A stretch of DNA of 64,000 bases from Siphonodentalium dalli (GCA_032622095.1 CP136069.1:102080278-102144277); one strand, 5' to 3'; counted from the stretch's first letter, positions 13,101-26,398 are shown. Numbers and translations: made by a program. The notes: generated from the sequence alone by a model not told the origin.

Positions 13101-16100
13101 TATCGCTATTATGGCCCGTTTTTAGGGCTCCAGGACACTCCACACGCAAAACCCACGAACATAACAGGTATGTCATTGTGGTCAACACATCAGCCCTAAT
13201 TACAATTTAACCCCACGCAGCTGGATTTCTAAAGCACGAGGTCAGCACGGGTCCCGACATATTCGTCGTGATTTCATATAAATTGTCATTTCTACCTAAT
13301 TTCGAGGTACCATGACACTCTACAGAGATATCCCTCCACATTAGTTGATGCATATGTGTAGACAATGTGACCGCTGGTAGTGGAAAACCACCCCACGCAG
13401 TTGAAATTTGGTAAAAACAGGTCATCACGGACTTCAATACGTCTATGTACAAACCTAACATTATCGCTATTATGGGCCGTTTTTAGGGCTCCAGGACACT
13501 CCACACGCATAACCCACGAACATAACAGGTATGTCATTGTGGTCAACACATCAGCCCTAATTACAATTTAACCCCACGCAGCTGGATTTCTACAGCACGA
13601 GGTCAGCACGGGTCCCGACATATTCGTCGTGATTTCATATAAATTGGCATTTCTACCTAATTTCGAGGTGACAGGACACTCTACAGAGATATCTATCCAC
13701 ATTAGTTGATGCATATGTGTAGACAGTGTGAGAGTTGGTAGTGGAAAACCACCCCACGCAGTTGAAATTTGGTAAAAACAGGTCATCACGGACTTCAATA
13801 CGTCTATGTACAAACCGAACATTATCGCTATTATGGCCCGTTTTTAGGGCTCCAGGACACTCCACACGCATAACCCACGAACATAACAAGTATGTCATTG
13901 TGGTCAATACATCAGCCCTAATTACAATTTAACCCCACGCAGCTGGATTTCTAAAGCACGAGGTCAGCACGGGTCCCGACATATTCGTCGTGATTTCATA
14001 TAAATTGGCATTTCTACCTAATTTCGAGGTGCCAGGACTCTCTACAGAGATATCCCTCCACATTAGTTGATGCATATGTGTAGACAATGTGACCGCTGGT
14101 AGTGGAAAACCACCCCACGCAGTTGAAATTTGGTAAAAACAGGTCATCACGGACTTCAATACGTCTATGTACAAACCTAACATTATCGCTATTATGGCCC
14201 GTTTTTAGGGCTCCAGGACACTCCACACGCATAACCCACGAACATAACAGGTATGTCATTGTGGTCAACACATCAGCCCTAATTACAATTTAACCCCACG
14301 CAGCTGGATTTCTAAAGCACGAGGTCAGCACGGGTCCCGACATATTCGTCGTGATTTCATATAAATTGTCATTTCTACCTAATTTCGAGGTGCCAGGACA
14401 CTCTACAGAGATATCCCTCCACATTAGTTGATGCATATGTGTAGACAGTGTGACCGCTGGTAGTGGAAAACCACCCCACGCAGTTGAAATTTGGTAAAAA
14501 CAGGTCATCACGGACTTCAATACGTCTATGTACAAACCAAACATTATCGCTATTATGGCCCGTTTTTAGGGCTCCAGGACACTCCACACGCATAACCCAC
14601 GAACATAACAGGTATGTCATTGTGGTCAACACATCAGCCCTAATTACAATTTTACCCCACGCAGCTGGATTTCTAAAGCACGAGGTCAGCACGGGTCCCG
14701 ACATATTCGTCGTGATTTCATATAAATTGTCATTTCTACCTAATATCGAGGTGACAGGACACTCTACAGAGATATCCCTCCACATTAGTTGATGCATATG
14801 TGTAGACAGTGTGAGAGCTGGTAGTGGAAAACCACCTCTCGCAGTTGAAATTTGGTAAAAACAGGTCATCACGGACTTCAATACGTCTATGTACAAACCG
14901 AACATTATCGCTATTATGGCCCGTTTTTAGGGCTCCAGGACACTCCACACGCAAAACCCACGAACATAACAGGTATGTCATTGTGGTCAACACATCAGCC
15001 CTAATTACAATTTAACCCCACGCAGCTGGATTTCTAAAGCACGAGGTCAGCACGGGTCCCAAAATATTCGTCGTGATTTCATATAAATTGTCATTTCTAC
15101 CTAATTTCGAGGTACCAGGACACTCTACAGAGATATCCCTCCACATTAGTTGATGCAAATGTGTAGACAATGTGACCGCTGGTAGTGGAAAACCACCCCA
15201 CGCAGTTGAAATTTGGTAAAAACAGGTCATCACGGACTTCAATACGTCTATGTACAAACCTAACATTATCGCTATTATGGCCCGTTTTTAGGGCTCCAGG
15301 ACACTCCACACGCATAACCCACGAACATAACAGGTATGTCATTGTGGTCAACACATCAGCCCTAATTACAATTTAACCCCACGCAGCTGGATTTCTAAAG
15401 CACGAGGTCAGCACGGGTCCCGACATATTCGTCGTGATTTCATATAAATTGTCATTTCTACCTAATTTCGAGGTACCAGGGCACTCTACAGAGATATCCC
15501 TCCACATTAGTTGATGCATATGTGTAGACAATGTGACCGCTGGTAGTGGAAAACCACCCCACGCAGTTGAAATTTGGTAAAAACAGGTCATCACGGACTT
15601 CAATACGTCTATGTACAAACCAAACATTATCGCTATTATGGCCCGTTTTTAGGGCTCCAGGACACTCCACACGCATAACCCACGAACATAACAGGTATGT
15701 CATTGTGGTCAACACATCAGCCCTAATTACAATTTAACCCCACGCAGCTGGATTTCTACAGCACGAGGTCAGCACGGGTCCCGACATATTCGTCGTGATT
15801 TCATATAAATTGGCATTTCTACCTAATTTCGAGGTGCCAGGACACTCTACAGAGATATCCCTCCACATTAGTTGATGCATATTTGTGACAGTATGACCAC
15901 TGGTAGTGGAAAACCACCCCACGCAGTTGAACTTTGGTAAAAACAGGTCATCACGGACTTCAATACGTCTATGTACAAACCAAACATTATCGCTATTATG
16001 GCCCGTTTTTAGTACTCCAGGACACTCCACACGCATAACCCACGAACATAACAGGTATGTCATTGTGATCAACACATCAGCCCTAATTACAATTTAACCC

Positions 16101-18470
16101 CACGCATCTGGATTTCTAAAGCACGAGGTCAGCACGGGTCCCGACATATTCGTCGTGATTTCATATAAATTGTCATTTCTACCTAATTTCGAGGTGACAG
16201 GACACTCTACAGAGAAATCTATCCACATTAGTTGATGCATATGTGTAGACAGTGTGAGAGTTGGTAGTGGAAAACCACCCCACGCAGCTGAAATTTGGTA
16301 AAAACAGGTCATCACGGACTTCAATACGTCTATGTACAAACCGAACATTATCGCTATTATGGCCCGTTTTTAGGGCTCCAGGACACTCCACACGCATAAC
16401 CCACGAACATAACAAGTATGTCATTGTGGTCAACACATCAGCCCTAATTACAATTTAACCCCACGCAGCTGGATTTCTAAAGCACGAGGTCAGCACGGGT
16501 CCCGACATATTCGTCGTGATTTCATATAAATTGGCATTTCTACCTAATTTCGAGGTGCCAGGACTCTCTACAGAGATATCCCTCCACATTAGTTGATGCA
16601 TATGTGTAGACAATGTGACCGCTGGTAGTGGAAAACCACCCCACGCAGTTGAAATTTGGTAAAAACAGGTCATCACGGACTTCAATACGTCTATGTACAA
16701 ACCTAACATTATCGCTATTATGGCCCGTTTTTAGGGCTCCAGGACACTCCACACGCATAACCCACGAACATAACAGGTATGTCATTGTGGTCAACACATC
16801 AGCCCTAATTACAATTTAACCCCACGCAGCTGGATTTCTAAAGCACGAGGTCAGCACGGGTCCCGACATATTCGTCGTGATTTCATATAAATTGTCATTT
16901 CTACCTAATTTCGAGGTGCCAGGACACTCTACAGAGATATCCCTCCACATTAGTTGATGCATATGTGAAGACAATGTGACCGCTGGTAGTGGAAAACCAC
17001 CCCACGCAGTTGAAATTTGGTAAAAACAGGTCATCACGGACTTCAATACGTCTATGTACAAACCAAACATTATCGCTATTATGGCCCGTTTTTAGGGCTC
17101 CAGGACACTCCACACGCATAACCCACGAACATAACAGGTATGTCATTGTGGTCAACACATCAGCCCTAATTACAATTTAACCCCACGCAGCTGGATTTCT
17201 AAAGCACGAGGTCAGCACGGGTCCCGACATATTCGTCGTGATTTAATATAGATTGTCATTTCTACCTAATTTCGAGGTGACAGGACACTCTACAGAGATA
17301 TCCCTCCACATTAGTTGATGCATATGTGTAGACAGTGTGAGAGCTGGTAGTGGAAAAACAACCCACGCAGTTGAAATTTGGTAAAAACAGGTCATCACGG
17401 ACTTCAATACGTCTATGTACAAACCGAACATTATCGCTATTATGGCCCGTTTTTAGGGCTCCAGGACACTCCACACGCATAACCCACGAACATAACAGGT
17501 ATGTCATTGTGGTCAACACATCAGCCCTAATTACAATTTAACCCCACGCAGCTGGATTTCTACAGCACGAGGTCAGCACGGGTCCCGACATATTCGTCGT
17601 GATTTCATATAAATTGGCATTTCTACCTAATTTCGAGGTGCCAGGACACTCTACAGAGATACCCCTCCACATTAGTTGATGCATATTTGTGACAGTATGA
17701 CCACTGGTAGTGGAAAACCACCCCACGCAGTTGAACTTTGGTAAAAACAGGTCATCACGGACTTCAATACGTCTATGTACAAACCGAACATTATCGCTAT
17801 TATGGCCCGTTTTTAGGGCTCCATGACACTCCACACGCAAAACCCACGAACATAACAGGTATGTCATTGTGGTCAACACATCAGCCCTAATTACAATTTA
17901 ACCCCACGCAGCTGGATTCCTAAAGCACGGGGTCAGCACGGGTCCCGACATATTCGTCGTGATTTCATATAAATTGTCATTTCTACCTAATTTCGATGTG
18001 ACAGGACACTCTACAGAGATATCCCTCCACATTAGTTGATGCATATGTGTAGACAGTGTGAGAGCTGGTAGTGGATAACCACCCCACGCAGTTGAAATTT
18101 GGTAAAAACAGGTCATCACGGACTTCAATACGGCTATGTACAAACCGAACATTATCGCTATTATGGCCCGTTTTTAGGGCTCCAGGACACTCCACACGCA
18201 TAACCCACGAACATAACAGGTTTGTCATTGTGGTCAACACATCAGCCCTAATTACAATTTAACCCCACGCAGCTGGATTTCTACAGCACGAGGTCAGCAC
18301 GGGTCCCGACATATTCGTCGTGATTTCATATAAATTGGCATTTCTACCTAATTTCGAGGTACCAGGACACTCTACAGAGATATCCCTCCACATTAGTTGA
18401 TGCATATATATGTGTAGACAGTGTGACCGCTGGTAGTGGAAATCCACCCCACGCAGTTGAAATTACTACT
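7140..18470 (-). repeat. 361-bp satellite array, minus orientation (~31 units)
   Basis: Tandem units of 361 bp in one orientation (for example 7,248 to 7,609 to 7,970), with occasional small indels. Unit landmarks are gtcattgtggtcaacacatc, taccccacgcagctgg-type sequence, gaggtcagcacgggtcccga and ctccacattagttgatgca. Neighbouring units differ at few positions. Variant units recur at multiples of 361, giving higher-order blocks: the 12,485-13,568 block recurs at 14,290-15,373 (offset 1,805), and the 13,568-14,290 block recurs at 16,094-16,816 (offset 2,526). Each unit has several 60-85-codon open frames on both strands. Because 361 is not a multiple of three and frames end every unit, I read these as satellite by-products rather than genes. 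Confidence 0.95.
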
Positions 18471-18660
18471 CTGGGCGTGGGGAGGTTTCCCGTTAATATC
18501 ATTTATAATTAATGTGGAGCAACATCTGTGTATATAGTGTCCTGGCATGTCCAAATCAGGTTTTTTTTTATGATCTCATGACGATTATGTCGGGACTCGT
18601 GCTGACCTTGTGCTCCAGAAATGCGTCTGCGTGGGGTTAAATTGTAATTAGGACTGGTGT
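18440..18660. repeat. Head-to-head junction of the satellite arms
   Basis: Minus-oriented satellite ends at about 18,465 in ccaccccacgcagttgaaatt. About 10 bases later plus-oriented satellite starts with tgggcgtggggagg. Both are the same part of the unit read from opposite strands, so the junction is a true palindrome with a spacer of about 20 bases or less. The first plus unit (18,475-18,660) is strongly diverged and has a T9-10 run near 18,560. It resembles the old half unit in the outer arms more than the homogenised interior. Confidence 0.75.
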
Positions 18661-21600
18661 GGTGACCACAATGACATACTTACCATGTTGGTGAGTTATG
18701 CGTGCGGAGTGTCCCGGAGTCCTAAAAACGGGCCATAATAGCGATAATGTTCGGTTTGTACATAGAAGTATTGAAGTCCGTGATGACCTACTGTTCCCAA
18801 ATTTCAACTGCGTGGGGTGGTTTTCCACTACCAGCGGTCACACTCTCTACGCATATGCATCAACTAATGTGGAGGGATATCTCTGTAGAGTGTCCTGGTA
18901 CCTCGAAATTAGGTAGAAATGCCAATTTATATGAAATCACGACGAATATGTCGGGACCCGTGCTGACCTCGTGCTGTAGAAATCCAGCTGCGTGGGGTTA
19001 AATTGTAATTAGGGCTGATATGTTGACCACAATGACAAACCTGTTATGTTCGTGGGTTATGCGTGTGGAGTGTCCTGGAGCCCTAAAAACGGGCCATAAT
19101 AGCGATAATGTTCGGTTTGTACATAGAAGTATTGAAGTCCGTGATGACCTACTTTTCCCAAATTTCAACGGCGTGGGGTGGTTTTCCACTACCAGCGGTC
19201 ACACTCTCTACGCATATGCATCAATTATGTGGAGGGATATCTCTGTAGAGTGTCCTGGTACCTCGAAATTAGGTAGAAATGCCAATCTATATGAAATAAC
19301 GACGAATATGTCGGGACCCGTGCTGACCTCGTGCTCTAGAAATCCAGCTGCGTGGGGTTAAATTGTAATTAGAGCTGATGTGTTGACCACAATGACAAAC
19401 CTGTTATGTTCGTGGGTTATGCGTGTGGAGTGTCCTGGAGCCCTAAAAACGGGCCATAATAGCGATAATGTTCGGTTTGTACATAGAAGTATTGAAGTCC
19501 GTGAAGACCTACTTTTCCCAAATTTCAACTGTGTGGGGTGGTTTTCCACTACCAGCGGTCACACTCTCTACAAATATGCATCAACTAATGTGGAGGGATA
19601 TTTCTGTAGAGTGTACTGGTACCTCGAAATTAGGTAGAAATGCCAATTTATATGAAATCACGACGAATATGTCGGGACCCGTGCTGACCTCGTGCTCTAG
19701 AAATCCAGCTGCATGGGGTTAAATTGTAATTAGGGCTGATGTGTTGACCACAATGACATACCTGTTATGTTCGTGGGTTATGCGTGTGGAGTGTCCTGGA
19801 GCCCTAAAACGGGCCATAATAGCGATAATGTTCGGTTTGTACATAGACGTATTGAAGTCCGTCATGATCTGTTTTTACCAAATTTCAACAGCGTGGGGTG
19901 GTTTTCCACTACCAGCGGTCACACTGTCTACACATATGCATCAACTAATGTGGATGGATATCTCTGTAGAGTGTCCTGTCACCTCGAAATTAGGTAGAAA
20001 TGACAATTTATATGAAATCACGACGAATATGTCGGGACCCGTGCTGACCTCGTGCTTTAGAAATCCAGCTGCGTGGGGTTAAATTGTAATTAGTGCTGAT
20101 GTGTTGACCACAATGACATACCTGTTATGTTCGTGGGTTATGCGTGTGGAGTGTCCTGGAGCCCTAAAAACGGGCCATAATAGCGATAATGTTTGGTTTG
20201 TACATAGACGTATTGAAGTCCGTGATGACCTGTTTTTACCAAATTTCAACTGCGTGGGGTGGTTTTCCACTACCAGCGGTCACATTGTCTACACATATGC
20301 ATCAACTAATGTGGAGGGATATCTCTGTAGAGTGTCCTGGCACCTCGAAATTAGGTAGAAATGACAATTTATATGAAATCACGACGAATATGTCGGGACC
20401 CGTGCTGACCTCGTGCTTTAGAAATCCAGCTGCGTGGGGTTAAATTGTAATTAGGGCTGATGTGTTGACCACAATGACATACCTGTTATGTTCGTGGGTT
20501 ATGCGTGTGGAGTGTCCTGGAGCCCTAAAAACGGGCCATAATAGCGATAATGTTCGGTTTGTACATAGACGTATTGAAGTCCGTGATGACCTGTTTTTAC
20601 CAAATTTCAACTGCGTGGGGTGGTTTTCCACTACGAACGGTCATACTGTCTACACATATGCATCAACTAATGTGGAGGGATATCTGTGTAGAGTGTCCTG
20701 GCACCTCGAAATTAGGTAGAAATGCCAATTTATATGAAATCACGACGAATATGTCGGGACCCGTGCTGACCTCGTGCTGTAGAAATCCAGCTGCGTGGGG
20801 TTAAATTGTAATTAGGGCTGATGTGTTGACCACAATGACATACCTGTTATGTTCGTGGGTTATGCGTGTGGAGTGTCCTGGAGCCCTAAAAACGGGCCAT
20901 AATAGCGATAATGTTTGGTTTGTACATAGACGTATTGAAGTCCGTGATTACCTATTTTTACAAAATTTCAACTGCGTGGGGTGGTTTTCCACTACCAGCG
21001 GTCACATTGTCTACACATATGCATCAACTAATGTGGAGGGATATCTCTGTAGAGTGTCCTGGCACCTCGAAATTAGGTAGAAATGCCAATTTATATGAAA
21101 TCACGACGAATATGTCGGGACCCGTGCTGACCTCGTGCTTTAGAAATCCAGCTGCGTGGGGTTAAATTGTAATTAGGGCTGATGTGTTGACCACAATGAC
21201 ATACCTGTTATGTTCGTGGGTTTTGCGTGTGGAGTGTCCTGGAGCCCTAAAAACGGGCCATAATAGCGATAATGTTCGGTTTGTACATAGACGTATTGAA
21301 GTCCGTGATGACCTGTTTTTACCAAATTTCAACTGCGTGGGGTGGTTTTCCACTACCAGCGGTCACACTTTCTACACATATGCATCAACTAATGTGGATG
21401 GATATCTCTGAAGAGTGTCCTGTCACCTCTAAATTAGGTAGAAATGACAATTTATATGAAATCACGACGAATATGTCGGGACCCGTGCTGACCTCGTGCT
21501 TTACAAATCCAGCTGCGTGGGGTTAAATTGTAATTAGGGCTGATGTGCTGACCACAATGACATACCTGTTATGTTCGTGGGTTATGCGTGTGGAGTGTCC

Positions 21601-22919
21601 TGGAGCCCTAAAAACGGGCCATAATAGCGATAATGTTCGGTTTGTACATAGACGTATTGAAGTCCGTGATGACCTGTTTTTACCAAATTTCAACTGCGTG
21701 GGGTGGTTTTCCACTACCAGCGGTCACACTGTCTACACATATGCATCAACTAATGTGGAGGGATATCTCTGTAGAGTGTCCTGGTACCTCGAAATTAGGT
21801 AGAAATGCCAATTTATATGAAATCACGACGAATATGTCGGGACCCGTGCTGACCTCATGCTTTAGAAATCCAGCTGCGTGGGGTTAAATTGTAATTAGGG
21901 CTGATGTGTTGACCACAATGACATACCTGTTATGTTCGTGGGTTATGCGTGTGGAGTGTCCTGGAGCCCTAAAAACGGGCCATAATAGCGATAATGTTCG
22001 GTTTGTACATAGACGTATTGAAGTCCGTGATGACCTGTTTTTACCAAAGTTCAACTGCGTGGGGTGGTTTTCCACTACCAGCTCTCACACTGTCTACACA
22101 TATGCATCAACTAATGTGGAGGGATATCTCTGTAGAGTGTCCTGTCACCTCGAAATTAGGTAGAAATGACAATTTATATGAAATCACGACGAATATGTCG
22201 GGACCCGTGCTGACCTCGTGCTGTTGAAATCCAGCGGTGTGGGGTTAAATTGTAATTAGGGCTGATGTGTTGACCACAATGACATACCTGTTATGTTCGT
22301 GGGTTATGCGTGTGGAGTGTCCTGGAGCCCTAAAAACGGGCCATAATAGCGATAATGTTTGGTTTGTACATAGACGTATTGAAGTCCGTGATTACCTGTT
22401 TTTACCAAATTTCAACTGCGTGGGGTGGTTTTCCACTACCAGCGGTCACACTCTCTACACATATGCATCAACTAATGTGGAGGGATATCGCTGTAGAGTG
22501 TCCTGGCACCTCGAAATTAGGTAGAAATGACAATTTATATGAAATCACGACGAATATGTCGGGACCCGTGCTGACCTCGTGCTGTAGAAATCCAGCTGCG
22601 TGGGGTTAAATTGTAATTAGGGCTGATGTGTTGACCACAATGATATACCTGTTATGTTCGTTGGTTATGCGTGTGGAGTGTCCTGGAGCCCTAAAAACGG
22701 GCCATTATAGCGATAATGTTTGGTTTGTACATGGACGTATTGAAGTCCGTGATGACCTGTTTTTTACCAAATTTCAACTGCGTGGGGTGGTTTTACACTA
22801 CCAGCGGTCACACTCTCTACACATATGCATCAACTAATGTGGATGGATATCTCTGTAGAGTGTCCTGGTACCTCGAAATTAGGTAGAAATGCCAATTTAT
22901 ATGAAATCACGACGAATAT
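18475..22919 (+). repeat. 361-bp satellite array, plus orientation (~12 units)
   Basis: Same unit as 7,140-18,470 on the opposite strand. The first two or three units after the junction carry many private changes (for example 'agaagtattgaag' in place of 'agacgtattgaag'). Units from about 19,740 onward are homogeneous. The last three units (starting about 21,906, 22,267 and 22,628) have a combination of variants repeated in the three units after the inserted transposon (28,356, 28,717 and 29,079). The array is interrupted at 22,919/22,920 by the core transposon. Confidence 0.95.
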
Positions 22920-23106
22920 GGCCTAAAATTCCTTAAATCGACATGTAGTTTGCAATCAAATCGAAAAATAAATTTTCGATATGCCGGTTATCATCATCAT
23001 AATATGAAAATATAGTATGTGTTGAATGTGACACGTTAAAATGAGCACCGGAGGATCATGTTCCTATTTTTCAGCTGCCTTGAAAACGGTAGGCACTTTT
23101 ATGCAT

Positions 23107-23868
23107 GTTTTCTCCGTTACCAACCCGAAAAGGTAGCATATGGGTACGTACAGTCCATTTAAACATGTGGCAACAGTTTTATACTGTCACAATCAATACA
23201 CAATGGTGGCTATAGTCACATGCATGCAATTTTATAAAATACTCATGATTCGAGCTGTCACTAGCCAGATGTTTAGGGTCAATGGCTACCCGTATATCTT
23301 AGGATTACCGTGCAATTAAAAATTCATTCCGAATCGAACACTCTCTATCACTCTATATGGTGTATAGACAGACGAAATGGACCAATTTCTTATGTGGGGA
23401 TATATACGTTTTCGAAAACAAAACATGTGGAAAATATTGATGTGGCGTTTGTGATATGCGACACACATATACTACAGTGGGCGTGGTAACGGAGAAAACA
23501 CATTTTGGGTCTTTATATTCCTAAATATTGCGAATCGTTGATACACACTAAATTTTTAATAATATGTGACACAAACGTGTTTGGTTGAATTTCTAACTTC
23601 GCTGGAAGCATATTAACTATTATTTGAAACTACATGCAGTCCCATGTACTTTGAATGTGTATGTGTTTCCAGTAAACCCATACCATTGATCTATGCTGGT
23701 GCACACAATTCAGTGCATCTAAAAATAAGACCTGCGTAATCATGCCATTCAATTTTATTTGATTACATAAATATAAGAATGTGTTAATATATGTCGAACA
23801 AGGAATACCTGACAATTCAAACGCCCGATGTAATATTAGCATGGACATGATGGTAACGGAGACAAAAC
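23107..23868. repeat. Left cluster of 15-bp motif GGTAACGGAGAAAAC
   Basis: Exact copies lie at 23,107-23,121 (minus) and 23,485-23,499 (plus). A copy with one inserted base lies at 23,852-23,868. All are within 1 kb of the left end of the transposon, in otherwise unrelated flanking sequence. Confidence 0.7.
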
Positions 23869-23929
23869 CTATATATAGTTATATACGACCTGTATGCAAG
23901 TTTATGAATGAGGAATATTTTGCTAATGA

Positions 23930-25470
23930 ACGAGAAGTGGTGACTTTCGCTCCACCGGAGACTTTGTCTCAGGTGAGCTAAAAATTAAAGGTCAAAATGC
24001 AAAAATGTAATTTTTTTGTTTTTAGAGTTATGTCCCTGGCTCCGCCCCTATTTGACCCAGTGACCCCATTTGAACAAATCTGAACCCCAATCACCCAAGG
24101 TCCCTCCGTATCAAATATGAATCCATTCGACCCGATGGTACAAGAGAACAAGTCGTTTTAAGAAATACTATGGAGGGAAAGAGTTATGGCCCAGGCTTCG
24201 CAACTATTTGACACAGTGACCTCATTTGAACAAATCTGAATGTGAGTCACCGAGGGAACATCCACACCAAATATGAACCCATTTGGCCTGTCGGTATTTG
24301 AGAAGAAGATCACCCCATGCATCCGGATATGCTCGTAGCGGAAGACATGCTCGTAGCGGAATAACCACATGGCCCGCGATTTGCACACCGTTCACGGTTA
24401 GACAAATGTTGCACCGAAACCAACACATACCAGTGGTTGACGGTGGTGGTACTATTGGTGGCTATAATTTACCCAACTACATCAAACTTCTTTAAACATG
24501 CATAGACGCAGATTAATCCTATTTTACCGGGAAGTTAGGCCAAAAATTGTGGCAATATTTGCATTTCTTACATAAAATTACGATTTCCGTGGTAACAGCC
24601 CAGACAATATAGTCTTTGCATACATTGCTATTTCCGCGGATATTCCCTTAATATGATAGACAACATTTTCAGTCATGTTTCTACATTTTCCATAGTAAAA
24701 AATTACCATATATGCAGGTCATAGCAAGAACATATGGCATGTCTATAGCAGTGGTTTTACGTTTGCTATAGACATGCCCCAAAATCAAGTGAGTGCCTCC
24801 ATGGAAACTAATTTTTCGGGCACTAATATGATTGACATCGCAAACATGTCCAGTTCATTTTGAAGCTAAGATATCATACTTTGAGAGACTGTATGTTATA
24901 TAATGTGTCAATGCAAATATTCATTAAAATTTGATAAAACGAGTATCGAGTAAGTATTTCAGGTCATAAGTTTCGTATAAAACCCGATTATCGAACAGTA
25001 ATATGCAAATTGCGGAAACCACAACCGCTCATTTCTGTAGACCGATTATCGCTGTTAACGTTTAAAACAAATCAAGGTAAAATAAACCGTGTTTTTATGA
25101 AATAACTTACGACAACTAAAGACGATGTGCAAATCGCGGGCCATGTGGTTATTCCGCTACGAGCATGTCTTCCGCTACGAGCATGTCCGGATGCATGGGG
25201 TGAAGATGTTTAAAATAATTACTATGGAGGGAAAGTGTTATGACCCTGGCTTCGCAACTATTCGACCCAGTGACCTCATGTGAACAAATATGAATGAGAG
25301 TCACCTAGGGAACAGCCACACCAAATATGAACTCATTCGGTCTATAGGTTCCAGAGGAGAAGATGTTTAAAGAATTGTTGACGGATGGACGGACTGACGG
25401 ATGGACGGACGACGGACAAGAAGTGATGACTATAGCTCCACCAGAGACTTCGTCTCAGGTGAGCTAAAAA
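23930..25470 (+). repeat. Dispersed mollusc-type repeat, split by a MITE
   Basis: Two related pieces (about 23,930-24,310 and 25,203-25,470) share tatggagggaaagtgttatg, gcttcgcaactatt and cagtgacctca. Each has a block ending in actttgtctcaggtgagct or acttcgtctcaggtgagct. Before the second end comes a run of gacggatggacggac. Non-coding. The MITE at 24,311-25,202 interrupts it. Confidence 0.6.
24311..25202. mobile_element. MITE with ~78-bp TIRs and AAGAT target duplication (892 bp)
   Basis: The left end starts CACCCCATGCATCCGG. The reverse complement of 25,121-25,202 starts the same way and continues for about 78 bases with a single difference (ggatat versus ggacat). Each TIR holds an internal direct repeat, catgctcgtagcgga. 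The flanks are AAGAT on both sides (24,306-24,310 and 25,203-25,207), and removing the insert restores the host repeat gagaagaagatgtttaaa. The interior has no coding capacity. A CAC start plus a 5-bp duplication is shared with Transib/RAG-like elements, but the duplication is not GC-rich and the heptamer differs, so this is only a suggestion. Confidence 0.85.
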
Positions 25471-25632
25471 CTACCAAAACAAAATGCATTGTTTTATTCA
25501 TGGATTGGTACTAGTATGCAATATGATTAAAATTCGAAATTAATTTTAAATAGCTAGTAGCCTTCAATTCATTTCCTGCCTATATAAATCAATTTAATAA
25601 ATGTCATCGTTACTAGTGTCATCACATTGAGT

Positions 25633-26398
25633 CTATATGTCTAAACATGACAAACACGTGAAATTATCACCGTCGTCAAAGACACCGTAATCCTCTCCGC
25701 AACCTTCATGAAACCACTTGTCACAATCTGAGCACAACACCCATTCGTCGCGTTTACTGGGGTCGAGTGGATCACCATAAACCCATCCACACTTCCCACA
25801 AGAATACGCATCTTGACAGTTATTTTCCGCACTCTTTTTTTAAGCTCGCTTGCCTTTGATGACCGTTGACCGAGAACCATTAGACTCGCGAACATGTGGT
25901 GCAGACATCGTTGTGAACTTCCAATTGCATTTCAGGTCGGATTCACCATTTAGAAACTTTAAACAATTGGCGCAGAAACATGACGTTTCTCTGGTAGCGA
26001 TGCCGTTTGCGTGTTTGGTAGGAATAACTGCGTGCACGTTGAGTGTTCCAGGAACGGGTAGGACATCGGGAAAACCAATTTCAGGCCGCTTTCGTTGAGG
26101 TGAATAAATGCGACATTAACATTGGCGTGATTGTCCCAATCACAAAATGCGGCGGCGTTATGTATCACACATTTACCGGTCTTCACTGCAACATCAGCCA
26201 ACCTCTTGGAGGTCCCTCCAACTCCATCACACGGCCCCTTTCCATGACCTGCTTCCAAATATTGCCAGGTAGCTTTCACGCCCATCTTAGAATGATTACT
26301 GACAAGGTTGAAGATATGTCTGTTTCGATATTGGCTGGTGGGTGAATCCGAAATGTATAGTGGATGTATTTGACACCAGGAACAATATATAACACCCT
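25633..26398 (-). pseudogene. C-terminal remnant: HGKGPCDGVGG motif plus PHD finger
   Basis: Reading minus from 26,398, the frame encodes SDSPTSQYRN, then ATWQYLEAGHGKGPCDGVGG followed by KRLAD. After a frameshift at about 26,085-26,100 it continues through PVPGTLNVHAVIP, an SCFC segment and an in-frame TAA at 25,840-25,842. In the same frame it then gives a Cys-rich end, C-x2-C-x18-C-x2-C-x4-H-x2-C-x14-C-x2-C, ending at TAG 25,633-25,635. That spacing is a C4HC3 PHD-type zinc finger. I recall the SDG/SDS..QYKN, HGKG..DG.GG..KR and C-terminal PHD order from uncharacterised cnidarian and molluscan proteins. The spaced Asp residues suggest, without proof, a DDE-type transposase core. The 5' part is missing: upstream lies a 133-bp tandem repeat. 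Two lesions make it a pseudogene unless introns explain them. Confidence 0.65.

Noticed and set aside
7140..18470. CRISPR-like array
   Set aside because: Regular spacing, but the whole 361-bp unit is conserved; there are no short repeats separated by unique spacers, and the context is eukaryotic.
24158..24495. Small open frames on both strands over the MITE's left end
   Set aside because: They run across the TIR and host-repeat boundary and are not conserved at the right TIR.
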